Assembly: GCA_019096065.1 (NCBI GenBank) | Contig: JAGUCH010000002.1 | Location: 2,058,501 to 2,122,500, forward strand | From: Paracyclopina nana | Taxonomy: Eukaryota > Arthropoda > Copepoda > Cyclopoida > Cyclopettidae | Length of the DNA stretch: 64,000 nucleotides | Direction: 5' to 3' | Shown: positions 48,326-60,349 of the stretch, in pieces | Numbering within the stretch: position 1 is the first letter of the stretch | Layout: the number at the start of each line of letters is the position of its first letter | The notes under the pieces: generated by a model | The model's input: only the letters and a program-made list of their open reading frames with translations | What the model was told of the DNA's origin: nothing | Database searches by the model: none | Program-made: the position numbers and the translations under genes

Positions 48326-51300
48326 ATGAATGGGAATAATGTTCCTGCAGCCTTGGCCAACTCCATGGGAAGGGAGAAAAAGCCCTTTTCTTACTTACCT
48401 GGAGGAATTGACTTTTCTGAGCTCAAAAGTCCAAGAATGCAAAAGAGAATTAACAAGCATCTCCAAGGAAGCGGGCAGCCTTCAGATCAAACGGTATTTG
48501 TAATTAAGAATCAAAGCATAGGTCCTGTATTTTGAGAGGTCACACTTAGTCCACTTGTAATTAATAACCTTCTTTATCAGATTGGCATCCCTTTTGGTTC
48601 TTCAGCATCTCCAACGCCAGTTCACCCAATGAACCATGTCCTAAGAGGCTCCTCTTTACCAAGATCAATTGGGTCTTCAACTCCTGTGGTTTTGAGCAAA
48701 AAGCCAGAAATGAAGAAGCAAGGCAGCATTACAAACTTATTGTCCTGGTCAGATCCAGATCCTACTCCCAGTTCTGTAGTGCAAATCAAGAAATTAGAGC
48801 AAGCACCTTATAATCCATATGCCCCCAAAACACCATCTGATGATTCAAATGTTAAGTACAATGCCTCAAATGGGAGCATTACCACTGGAAGGGATGACTT
48901 TGCAGAAGTTGTGAAACCACTCCAAACATCCTATCCATTGGAAACCATGGGCCCAAATCAAACAGTGCCTAACAATATTCCTCAATCAAAGCTTGTTCAG
49001 TCACCTGAGTTGTCTTCAATACCAAAAACAAGTGGGTTAATACCATTAGCACCTCCTCCACCACCCATGAAGAGTCTTCCACCGTGTAAAGCAGAAACCA
49101 ATGCTGCAGCACCCCCACTTCTTCAAAACCAATCTTCCAAAAAAGAACCTCCTCCACCACCACCACCTCCTCCTCCCCCTCCTCCTCCGCCCCCATTAGT
49201 TGGTGATGTTGGATCCCTTAACAATGTGCACAAAGCAACTAAGGTTACCAACATACATACTCAGCTTCAGAATGAAAAGTTACAAAAACTAGAGTTGCTA
49301 AGACAAGAGGAGCTAAGGAGGAAAGAGGAGCTGAGGCAAGAGGAGCTGAGAAGGCAAGAAGAGCTGAGAAGGCAAGAGGAGCTTAGAAGGCAAGAGGAGC
49401 TGAGAAAGCAAGAGGAGCTTAGAAGGCAAGAGGAGCTGAGAAGGCAAGAGGAGCTCAAAAGGCAAGAGGAGTTGAGGAGGCAAGAAGAGTTGAGAAGGCT
49501 TGAAGAGCTAAAAAGACAGGAGGAACTTAAAAGACAAGAAGAGCTTAAGAGAATAGAGGAGCTGAAAAGACTAGAAGAGTTAAAAAGACAAGAACAGCTT
49601 AAGACAGAAGAAGAAAGAAAGAGACATGAACAATTGTTGCTGCAGGAAGAGTTAAGGAAGCTAGAAGAGAACAGGATACATGAAGAATCAAGGAGCCAAA
49701 ATCCAAATGGACTCAATAATCAGCAGAGAATGATGCAAGAAGCAAATGAGATGCAACAGTTTAAGAAACAACAAGAAGAACTGCAAAAACTTGAGCAGAT
49801 GCAACTATCAAAAATGCGGGAGCTGGAGAAATTGAGAAAAGAGGAAATAGAAAGGGAAACCCAAATAAAGCAGCTTGAATTAATGAGTGCTTTTGAGCAA
49901 CAAAAAAGAGAGGAACTAGAGCAATACATGAGAGATGAGATGCAAAGGCAGCAGCAAACCTTGACATTTCCTCAAGAAGACGAAATGCATAACCCACAGG
50001 CAAAGTTTGACCACAACAAGCAACCTAAGTCTGAAGGGCAGTTCAATATAGGCCAAGATGTGCCTGACCTGGGCAAAAACAAGTTCAGGTCTACAGATGC
50101 AATGCAAAGCAACATAGTCCATGATTTCTTGATTTCAGAAGACTCCATCTACAAGCCAATGCCCTATTACTATCCTAAGGAAAAAATGGAACCCATGGAA
50201 CTATATGAAGAACTGGCATCTGAAATGGAAATGGGAGTTTCAGCCTATGAAATTGATAAAATCAAGCTAAAAGACAAAGTAAAACAAGCACCAAGGCCTC
50301 CCCTGCCACCACCATCTCCAACTAAGTTTAAGAGACCTTCAGGAAGATCAATGATGTCACCCAAGCCCATGTCTCCAAAACCTAGCTATGATAGCCTTAA
50401 GCAGTTAGAGAAGATGAAGAGTGAGCTTGAACAACAGAGACTAGAAGAGCTTATGCTTAAGGAAATTGAACACTTGAAACAAATTGAGAAGCAACAAAAC
50501 TATGAAAGAAAAGTAGAGGAAGAGGAGCAGGCATTAAAGAAACTACAGGAGCTTGAATATCAAAGGCAACTACAAGACCAGCTTGAACAGCAGAGACAAA
50601 GAGAACAGGCTAGACTAAAGGAAGAGCGATGGGCTAAGCATCTTAAAGAACAGCAATATCAAAAGGAAATTGAGGAAATGAAGGTCCAAGCAGAAGCTGC
50701 AAAACAAAAGGAAGAAATCATTTCTAGACTAGGAGATAGCCATTTAAGATATCCTCAATCATTTGATCTCCTCAATAGACCATTCTTTTCCCCTCCACCA
50801 ATCTTTCCTAACAGCACTTCACAGATATCAAAATCTGACTTTTTTTCAGGTAGTTGTAATAACTTAAATATCTGCTATTTGCTACAATTTAACTTTCTTG
50901 TTATTTTTAGATCAATTTATGAATCCATTGAGTTCAATGTTTACTAATCAGCTCCATACATCTCATCAAAAAGTATCAGATTCACCAAAAGCTGCTAGTA
51001 GAATCATTCCAATTCAGATAGAAAGAGGTCCGCATGGAGCATTTATGGGACAGCAGAGTCAGCTGCAAAGACCAGATTCCATTGAAAGATCAGTCCCCAT
51101 CAACAATTTAAATGAGCTTAAAATGCACCAGGAAGCTAGCAAAGCAGAAGAAAACATTAGAGGTTTCACTAAGCCCAAAGTAAGCTAAATATTTTTTTTA
51201 GAAAAAGGCAAGTTTATCATTATCTTGTTGAATTTTAGGCTTCAATTGATAGGCAGACATCAATAAGTTCAGGAGGGTTTGGTGAAGTAATGAAGGATAT

Positions 51301-54300
51301 GAAGTCAGCTGCAAGCTTTGCTCAAAGAGAGCAAAATAGTTCTATGCATTCTATTGTATCAGCTCCTTCACAATCTCTACCCCATGGTGGCACATTTTCT
51401 GCACCTCCTCTAAAGCCGGTTGTAGCAAGGCAAGCTAGCTTACCAGAGGTCCCCTTCCCATCCATCAGAGACAGAAGAGCATCTGAGTCAGATTTTCTCA
51501 TTCAATCCAGAAAAAATATTGTTGGTGAGCTTGAAAGGTAATAATAGCATCCACTTGATTTTCCAACAAATAAGATGAGCTGTTGTCATTTTTAAGCAGC
51601 ATTGGTTCATCTAGCAACAAAAAGCCTTCAAGTCTGTTTGGGCCCAAAAAGGCACCAAGTCAATCACCTTACATGAAGCTTCTAAATAGGGCTCTATCCC
51701 AATCGTCCCAAGAGGAAAATGGTAAACTGATATCAATAAAAATTATTTTTTCCCTTTAAAGCAACTTTTTAATCTTAAAGATTTTGTTGAGTGTCAGTCT
51801 GTTTCTAAAGAATACAATGGTGAGCTGGGAAAATACATGCCACCAAAGCATGGTAGAGGCCCTAGAAGACATGATCATTTAGGTAAAATATTACTGACAT
51901 CAATTTCATAGCATCAAGAAGTAATATTATTTTCTTTAGATTCAGCATGAAAGAATTGTCAAGTGTATTACTTTCCCTTTCATGGAGAAGTCATCAATCT
52001 ACTATCATGAACTAACAATTTTTTGTGATCTAACAGCTTTGCTATGCCAAACAATATGTTTGCACAATATACAAATATACTCCTTTTAAAATGTCACACA
52101 AAATATTTCTTTTAATTGTTTCAGGTGTGTATATTGTTATAGCTGCCAAAATAGATGTTTGAGGTAATTTTTTTAGCACAATGTCTGGACCCCCTATGGA
52201 ATATGATCCAAGACGACTGTTCCCCTTCGGTTTGTCACCAATACCAGAGGTTCCTAGTGAACTAGCAAGTGAAGTATCCTCAATGTACAGCTATGCATAT
52301 GATGATGAAGAGTCTGAGGCTGAGACAGAGGTTGAAGGAGAGAAAACACCAGCTTCCATTATGTATTCTGGTTCTTGCTCATCAGTTAAAACTAATGCAA
52401 CATTGGAGGATAAAGCACAAGCTAATGGGAGCTCAACTGAAGAGAGCTCAACTGATGATGAATCTGGAGAAGAGGACTCTGAAGATGATGAGGGAAACAA
52501 AGTTATTATACAGGCTGTTCCCCTTTATAAGGAAGAAATAACCGATCTCTCTGAAACCATACCAGAACCAGAACTTTGTAACAATGGGCAATTGGAGCCT
52601 AAAGATGATGATTGTGTAAATGAGTCAAGTGAGGATGAAGAGGGTGATGGTGAAGAGGAAGAAATGGAAACCTGTGATGGAAAAAATCACTACAGTTCCC
52701 AGGTCACAGCAGTGACTCATCAAAGGGCTTTTAATGTTACAGAAAGTCAAGAGAATCATGCTAGGCAATTGCCAAGGGAGGATGGCTCATTAGCTATTAT
52801 TTGTCCTTCAGCTAGCTCATCCAACCTAGACCCTTCACCTGGAGCAATTGCAGCTACTGAAATATTTCACCACCTCCAAGCAACTAGAGACAGAGCTGGA
52901 GTGACTACAGAGTTAGCTAAAATACTGAGTGTTCTTCAAACCACTCTTAAAGAAGATTCCTCTGCATCAAGTAGTAGTGATGACACTGCTGACTCAGATG
53001 ATTCAAAAGAGCCAACTCCTGAGCCTGTCATAGAAGTTGAACATCCCAAGCCAGCTCTTCCTTTGGGGAAACCTCCTGTGTATCCAATCTCATTAAGAGG
53101 GGCTAAAAGTAATGTTACAAAGGTTGGCCCTCAAATTCAGCAAAGAATCAAAGAACTTGCATCAATTAAGCCAGAAAAGGGAAAAGAAGAGATGAACATC
53201 CTGTCAAAAATTTTGGTTACCCTGTTATGTTCTTGCAAGAGTGCTGAAGCCACATTGGAGCTGAGAAGGATTATCAAACACTTCAGAGAGGCTGCTAATG
53301 AAGCTTCTGATGAAGTAGGAGATGAAATCAAGCCTTTCAAGTCAAGAAGGAGCTCTTCTAGAGCTTCAAGGAGGAGAAGGAGAAGTAGGAATCGACGATC
53401 TAACTCAAATGGATCAAACACAAGTCAATCTGAAGCAGAATCCTTAACAAATACTCTAACTCCATGCAATACTGACAGTAAGTCAAGTGGAACTGAAGAT
53501 GAAGGAATTGCAGCTCCAAAGAGGAACAGCAAATGTCTCACCCCAACAAATGAGAATTCAGAAAAATTAAGCTCTATTGCTGTTTCATCTGATATGAAGA
53601 AAGAAGATGCTAATGTCTCTTTTACCATAAGTCTGCCTCGCAGAAGCTCTATTGAGGTTGCTGAGATTACTGCATCCATCAGCCCAACAAAGATGTTAAA
53701 CAATAATACAATTACATGCACCAACCTTAATGAAGATGACGAAGAGTGGGAATGGGAAGAGGAAGAAGATGCATCATCAAACCATTCTTCAAAGTCAAGA
53801 AATGGGAAGAGGCTAGATTCTACAAGCTCAAGGGAGCTAAGTTCATCTGACCTAAGCAAACAAGATCATTCCATAGCAAGTAGCACAACTAGGAAATTGT
53901 TAACAGACATGGAATGTGGAGCCTATAATAGTGACAGCATGTATTCCCCTGGCCACACAAGTGGACACAGTGATGGAGTTTCAATGTCTGAACAAAGCCA
54001 TGAAAGTCCTATTTTGGAGGGTGATAGTGACTGCTTGGAAGAAAGTCAGAATGATGAGGATGAAGAAGTTGAGGAGGAAGATGAAGAAGAGGAGGAAGAA
54101 AACTTGTATGCCCATCTGGAGGAAACATTTAGGGTTTTAAATGGAACATACCAAATTATAACTGGGGTGCAAACAGAATCTTCTTCTATTCAGAATGAGT
54201 CACTAAATCTTAGTGAAACAATCAGCAAGGATGTGTGTTGTAGCGTTAAGCAAACTCACAGTAAAGTGCCAACATCAAGGCCTTCATCCAAGCTATCACG

Positions 54301-56880
54301 GCCAGCATCCAGGAGGTCCAATAATAATGGTGAAAATGAAGAGGAGTGGGGAAATGAGGAGGATGGAGATTGGGAATGGGAGTATTATTATGAAGATGAT
54401 GGCAATAGAGATGGCGATGATGGTAAGGAATGCACTCATAAAGTAGCTCCTGCCTCAGAAAGTAATAGGCTAAGCCAAGATAAGCAACATGACAGGTATG
54501 AATGGTTAAATAAGTTCACAAGGCACAGTGGTTGAAAATGCCGCTTACACGCTCATCCCGAAAAAGTCGCGAAATTGACATAGCATCCTTTTCTGTTTAG
54601 CCATAAGCTAAGAACAAGCTATCATAGCTTCTCATTCCACATTTCCGCTCCCAATTTTGATAGATTGTACTAAAATGGTGTCTTGGCTATTTTTAGACTT
54701 TATCCAAGAAAAATTGATTTCTAAGGCAAATTTTTATCTTTATACGTCATTGCACACTAATTTGGACACTTTTGATAGCCTAAAAGTCATACAAATAAGA
54801 AGCTGAAAATTGGTCTTGAAATGAGAATTCGGCAATTTGATGCAATTTCATGTGAGCACAAAAACGGCTTTTTTGTCCACTGTGCAAGGACTTGTCTTAA
54901 TTTTCTATTTTTTCACACAGCTCTCAAGATTGCAAAAAAGACTTAAGTCGTCCTGTTTCACGTCAAAGGAAGCTTTCTCAGTCAAGGCCTGGATCACGCA
55001 ATGGCTCTAGAGCAGGTTCCAGACCCTCATCAAGAGCCTCTAAGAAAGATCATTTGGGAAATGTTAGAGAAGTTAAAGAAGATGAGGATTGGGAGTGGGA
55101 ATATTATTATGAAGAGGGAGAGGATGAAGAACTTGGAAGGCTATCTCCAGCTATGACCACAGCTCCAACTACAAGAGCTACTAGCCCTTTTCCGGATCAG
55201 CTTCAGGCATTGCGTCAAGCTCTGAAACATGCAGACGAAGGCATTGTCCCTCCTGTGCACATTGAGACAGCAAATTCAAAAAATTACATGATTTCATACT
55301 TCAGAGCTTTTGAGTCTTTCCACAATGATCCAGATTGGTACAATCCAATCAATGAACTTTCAGTTGCACTTGCTGCTGAATACTTTGGCCAAAAATCTGA
55401 GGAGATGGCCAAGTCACTACCAGCTGATTTTGCTGAGACTCATAGTAATGCTGATTTTGACAGATCTGAGTTTGCAGGCAGCTTTGACAAAAAGAAAAGG
55501 AGGAAACATCACAATAATAAAGGATCTGGGGATGAAAATAGTACAGCCAATGAGTCTGGAGATAAGAAGCTTAAAAAGAAGAAGAAAAAGAAGAAAAGTG
55601 ATGGAAAGTTCCTTCCCAAAATTACAGTTAAAGACCTTGTTAGGATGCTAGAGCCTCAATTGTTTCAAGATGATGATTCAGGTACGAAAATGGTTATGCA
55701 GGAAGAGGTCGCAAGGACATCTATTGCAAAGACGAAGCATAATCAGCTCTCTCCCAACTCTGTATCATCACTTTCAAGCCCTTCAAAATCATCTACATCA
55801 TCTCCCCAGAACCAAGGGAAAGAGGAAGAGCCCATTAAGAAGGAAGTGGTAATAATCCATGATCCAAAGAATCCAAATCAGGTTGAAGTGTGCATGGATG
55901 GTCAATCAACTTTTGTAACTATGAGACCTCACTCTAGGAAGTCTCTAGGAGCAAGGTCTAAGGATAGCAAAAAGGGTAAAAAAAGTGGCATTTCAAAAGA
56001 CAAAACTCTACAAAGTCCCTCAGAATCTGAGGCTTATGGCACAGGCTCTAGTGCCTCAGAGGTTATGGACAATTGTCCCAATAATGATGATTCAGGGAGG
56101 GAGGAGCAGCCCTCCAGGCATTCTAGATTGCTGAAAATCTTGCAAGAATCTGAGGAAAGTGATTGCTTCCCAAACTCTGATCATGACTCTATAAGTTCTC
56201 TGCCCCACACTGGAGGAGTAGCTGTGGAAAGAAAATTGAGCTTCAGGAGCATCAAAAGTAGTGGAAGAGAGAGTGATGGGGACTCTATCTCAGGTGAAAT
56301 GGTAGCTGGTGGAGCCAAACCAAGCCCTCCCACAATTAAGAGAGCTGTTCAACAAACCACTGCCCCTTCTAGATACATGAATCTCAACCTCCAGTCATGC
56401 TACAATATAGACCCAATTACACCATCATCTAGTGAAATGTCCACTCCATCCTCCCCTGGCTATTTAGATTACACCCAATTTGGCAGTCTAGAGAGGAGGA
56501 AAAGGATGTCAGCCCCCACAACCCCATCTTCCTTCAGAATGTGGCCAACCTTCGAAGAGCCAGAAAAGTTTGATTTCAGTGAAGCCAATAAGGAAATAGA
56601 AGAAGTTTTGAGGAAGAAGAGTTTAGTCAGGACCCTACAAGAGAGCAGGTTAATGGGAAATGCTTCACCCCTATTGGCAGCATCAGAAAAGGGAAGAGGA
56701 TCCCCTAGTACAATTAAAAATTCCCCTGCCCTAGTTAGAACCTCTTCACCCATGAGTTACAGGCAATCTCCTACTTTCAGACATTCGCCCAAACTGGAAC
56801 AAGAACTTATGGAGCTTGCAAATTTCCCTCCAGCTCCTTCAACACTGCCACGCTTCAGAGGAAGTAGCTACTATAAATAA
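48326..56880 (+). CDS. Large cytoskeletal-like protein with polyproline, charged helix and acidic repeats; two predicted 3' forms
   Basis: Coding exons shared by both forms are 48326-48493, 48581-50849, 50911-51179 and 51239-51537. The short form adds 51600-51721, 51781-51882 and 51940-51950 (stop), giving 1079 residues. The long form instead joins to 52177-54495 and 54921-56880, giving 2427 residues. The acceptors at 51600 and 52177 have the same phase. The N terminus has a compact motif, FSYLPGGIDFSELKSPRMQKR. Then come a 16-proline run, about 110 residues of RRQEEL-type repeats (a predicted single alpha helix or coiled coil), and a second charged helix near 50420-50720. The long form adds acidic Ser-rich stretches, an Arg/Ser-rich segment, three WEWE motifs, and a C-terminal Ser/Pro region ending RFRGSSYYK. 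I do not recognise the family. An actin or Z-disc scaffold is a guess from composition. Two independent genes cannot be excluded. Confidence 0.7.
49285..49625 (+). repeat. In-gene 18-bp repeat encoding RRQEEL units
   Basis: About 18 near-perfect units such as AGAAGGCAAGAGGAGCTG encode (R/K)(R/K/L)(Q/L/I)EEL. Positive and negative side chains alternate at i to i+4 spacing, which favours a stable single alpha helix. The antisense strand shows a spurious Ser/Leu/Cys frame. Confidence 0.9.
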
Positions 56881-56985
56881 CTATGTACAGATAAGAATTG
56901 CATTAGACAGACTCCTTTAGAATAACTATTAGAAGCAAGATGTTGTTCATTTCACTATATGTCACTTCTACACTGTAAAGCCATT

Positions 56986-56991
56986 TTTATT
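56986..56991 (-). terminator. Likely poly(A) signal of the minus-strand gene at 57 kb
   Basis: TTTATT on the plus strand reads AATAAA on the minus strand, about 40 bases past the stop codon at 57028. Confidence 0.45.
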
Positions 56992-57027
56992 ACTGTTTTC
57001 AATACATGTACTACGATTGTGTATTTT

Positions 57028-60000
57028 TTAAAACAGGCCAAAAATCCCTGATGATTTTTTGCTTGATCCCTTGAAGTTATACTTTTTCTTTCTGCCAAGA
57101 AGCATTTTGGGTAGCTCTGACAAAATGGATTTGGGTTCTTCTTCCTCTCCGCCATACAGACCCATAGATTGAGGTCCACTCGGCTCTGGAACAAGTTAAG
57201 GTTGATTTATGCTATTAGCAACAAATTGTCAAAGCATTACCTGGACTGAAACCTGCAAATGAGACGGGAGCATTCATCTGGCTTGGAATTCCAAATGTTC
57301 TTTGAGGGTAAACAGGAAAGCCAAACCTGTTTGCCCTTGAGGGAAAGAGGCTGTTGAAGAAGTGACTTTGTTTTGTTTTTACATCATTCAGCAGAGTTTG
57401 TTCATGGCTATAAGGCATCATAGAGACATGCTCATGATCATGGCTTGTCATGCTAAGGGAGCCATTGGACCTTGAAGAAGTCAAATTCCAGCTCCTGCAA
57501 CGCAACAATTATAGTTATTAGTCATTAGTTCCACAGGGCAAAACATGTGTGATGCCAAACTACTTAGCAGCAAAACCAGCTGTATCAAACAATTAATTGA
57601 GCAAATTGAGCTTACCTGGGAGAGTACTGGCTCATTCTGTTGCTGTAATTGCTCATTGGTATGTTAGAAGTGGACATTGAGAGCATTGAAAGGCTATCTG
57701 AGGCATAGCCCACCAGTTGCCTTTCCTCTGAAGTTGATCTTCTTGAAGACATCCCTGAGTCATCATTTCTTCTTGGTTTTAAGCTTGAGAATTCTGAACA
57801 AAGCAAACTAATGAATCACCGGAATAATTCATTAATTAAAAGATTTACCCCTCTGTTGTTGCTTCCACTTGTCTTTGGCTGCTTGTCTTTTAAGTTTATC
57901 AGCAAGTTCCCTCACTTTTGCACTGTTTCCCACTTGCGACTCATCTGGACTGGTGGATTCTTGGTCAAGCTCCTCTAAGGATCCTCTGTACCTTGCAGCA
58001 TTGCTCCAGAGCTCCAAGTTTGCTGATTTTCGATGCTTTTTTCGAGCCTGCTGCTGCGGCTGTTGTGGCTTGTGAACTTTACGTAAAATAATTGGAGAGT
58101 AATCTGGGTCAGGGATTCCTGGTTCCATTGCCACGGAGGTGCTGAAATACAACAAATCAAATATGACCATCCCTGCTCAATCAAGCTTGAAACCTTATTT
58201 TTTTTAATTCAGTAAAATACAAAGATCAAAATATCTATATACTATGCTGCCGTCTGATGCCTACAAAACTTGTCTAATTGTTTTGCAAGGCAATCTGTTG
58301 CATTCGAATTTTTTTCGAGAAAAAGTGGCCATGATTATACCCACGATTATGGCAGTATGTACTATTTTCAGCTGCAATTTACGATCTAATCTTCTTCGGC
58401 TGCTTCAGTCGAGCTTGAAAAAAGCACTCGCAACAGCAGCTGATGAAAATATTCATGGATTCATGTAATGTTCCATTTTTCTGGGCTCACCTTTTAGAAG
58501 TGTTGATTTTGGGTGGCATTGAATTGGGAAACGCCATTTCGTTGCTGCTGGTAGCAAACAAGTACGTCTTCTTCATGCTTTTGTCTTCATTAACTCTGGA
58601 TTCTTCAGTTTGCAGCCCGATCGATCTTTTGGCGTTGGTTGGTGGCAAGGGAGCAATTTTCTTCTTTTTGCGCACAATCGCTGGATTCGGAAACTGATCC
58701 GAGACTAAAAAAACAAACCAATTGATTATGTGCTCGGCACTGCGAGAGAGAAGATGGTAAAACGTTTTGCGGTGATGCACATATCCTCTACTCTATATGG
58801 CATTTCGTGAATGCGGAGACTTTAACGCGCGGTCGCCCCAGTGTGGCCAAAAATGCTGCAGCATATACTGAAGTGGACATGGATGCCTAACCAAGCAGGA
58901 GTGAAGCAATTGTTGTAATATTGTTTCATATTTTCGCCTACGGGAATTCTCATACTTTTGCTTGCTTCCTTGGATTTTATACCCTTGTTTTTGCGCTAGA
59001 TTCTAACTCCTTGCGATTACGAGCCTAGGGCAGTTGCGGTTTATATTGTGATTGCCATGTCAATAATATCCCTCTGAAAAAGCCAAATTATGAATAATGG
59101 CTGTCTGCTTACGTTTTTTTTAGCGGAAAAAATGTGGCTTTTTGTCTGTAAAAGTGCGAAACTGTCTAGATTTCCTGATTTGTGGCACCACTTGCACAAT
59201 TGCAGTTTGTTTCACAATATGATATACTCCCGTCGTTTTTATGTGATCCAATTATCAAAGTGCGAGATAAAACTGGCGAAAGTTTCCTTTGTGCGCTTCC
59301 CTCTGACTAAAAAGCTTAAACGTAACGATGTTCATTCACTCAAGCATCAAGCAAGTTCAAGATTTAATGGGAAAAAAATGTGCTAAATTGCCTTGACGAC
59401 TTAGGCTTACCATAAAATCGTTCATCATTTGGTCCGGTCGACTTGTAAGAATATCCAGAGTTTTTCTTGCTTATTTCCTCTTTTTGGGGGCCAGCCACGA
59501 AAATCCTCACTTTGTCAGAATCAGAATTGCTGGTGTGCAGCTTTTTCTCGTCTGGTTTGTGGCAGTGGGTCCATGGCTCAATGTACTGGCTGTGGTACTC
59601 ATTTTTGGAGGTGGTGGATTGCTCAAATCCGCTGTCACTATCGTGGCCATCTCCCAGCGATTTGATGTTGAAATTCACCCAATCTTGAACTCTTGAGCTC
59701 TTCTTTAAAGTTCGATGAGCTAATCAAAAAATGCACCATAAAAAATCCAATTCGATTTAATTTCAGCTATTTTTGCAATGAATTCATTTTTGCTATTTTG
59801 CATTCTGAATGTCCCTCAAATCTAGATTTCAAATGTACCCAATTAATCCTTGTGATTGACGCACTTAACAACTTGAATGACTTCTATTAAAGAGTTGTGG
59901 TTAAGGAAAGAAGTTGAGCTTACCTGATGGATTTATGGGCTTTCTTGCACGAGAATTCCTTGACATTGGAATCCACTCGATTTCCTCATAATCCTCAGAG

Positions 60001-60349
60001 TTTTCAGAGAATTTGTCAAAGTTGCGAAAAATCGTCGGCCTTTTCAGCATTTCTACAATAGAAAAAGTTTGATGATTCAATTCACACTTAGGATATTCGG
60101 CTGATTACTTGTCCGCAGAATCAATCAAAATAATGATATTTCGGAGCCAACCAACCACACACTTTTATAAAACACGGTGTTTTCAAAAAATCCAATAAAT
60201 AGTAAGGCTTGTATATAAAACAATCGCGAATTTCTCTGCAGCTCTGTGGCCAAGAAAAGACTGTCTTCAATTTCACGGCGCTTTTTTCTCGCTTTTGTTG
60301 TGAAGTAATAAACGTCGTCGACATTATTTTCGCTCTTTGAAGGAACCAC
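57028..60349 (-). CDS. Ser- and Lys-rich protein, family not recognised
   Basis: Eight exons in coding order: 60349-60163 (uncertain), 60052-59924, 59689-59411, 58704-58491, 58141-57849, 57793-57616, 57494-57241 and 57185-57028. All junctions keep frame, giving 563 residues. The product is hydrophilic. It has an acidic patch with a tryptophan (EDYEEIEWIPMSR), a basic-proline motif (RKKKKIAPLPP) that could bind SH3 domains, and KVHKPQQPQQQARKKHRKS. A short helix (VRELADKLKRQAAKDKWKQQQ), Ser/Met-rich stretches and the C terminus SSGIFGLF complete it. There is no enzyme domain, signal peptide or membrane segment outside the doubtful first exon. It is probably cytoplasmic and intrinsically disordered. 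It converges tail to tail with the large gene, with about 150 bases between stop codons. The acceptor at 59689 is weak. Confidence 0.6.

Noticed and set aside
49267-49716. Long minus-strand frame rich in Ser, Cys and Leu
   Set aside because: It is the antisense shadow of the RRQEEL repeat in the large plus-strand gene; no start context, domains or splice sites.
52125-52163. Possible exon between the acceptor TTTCAG and GAG|GTAATT just before the exon at 52177
   Set aside because: It would leave an intron of about 13 bases, too short to splice, and both entering frames stop.
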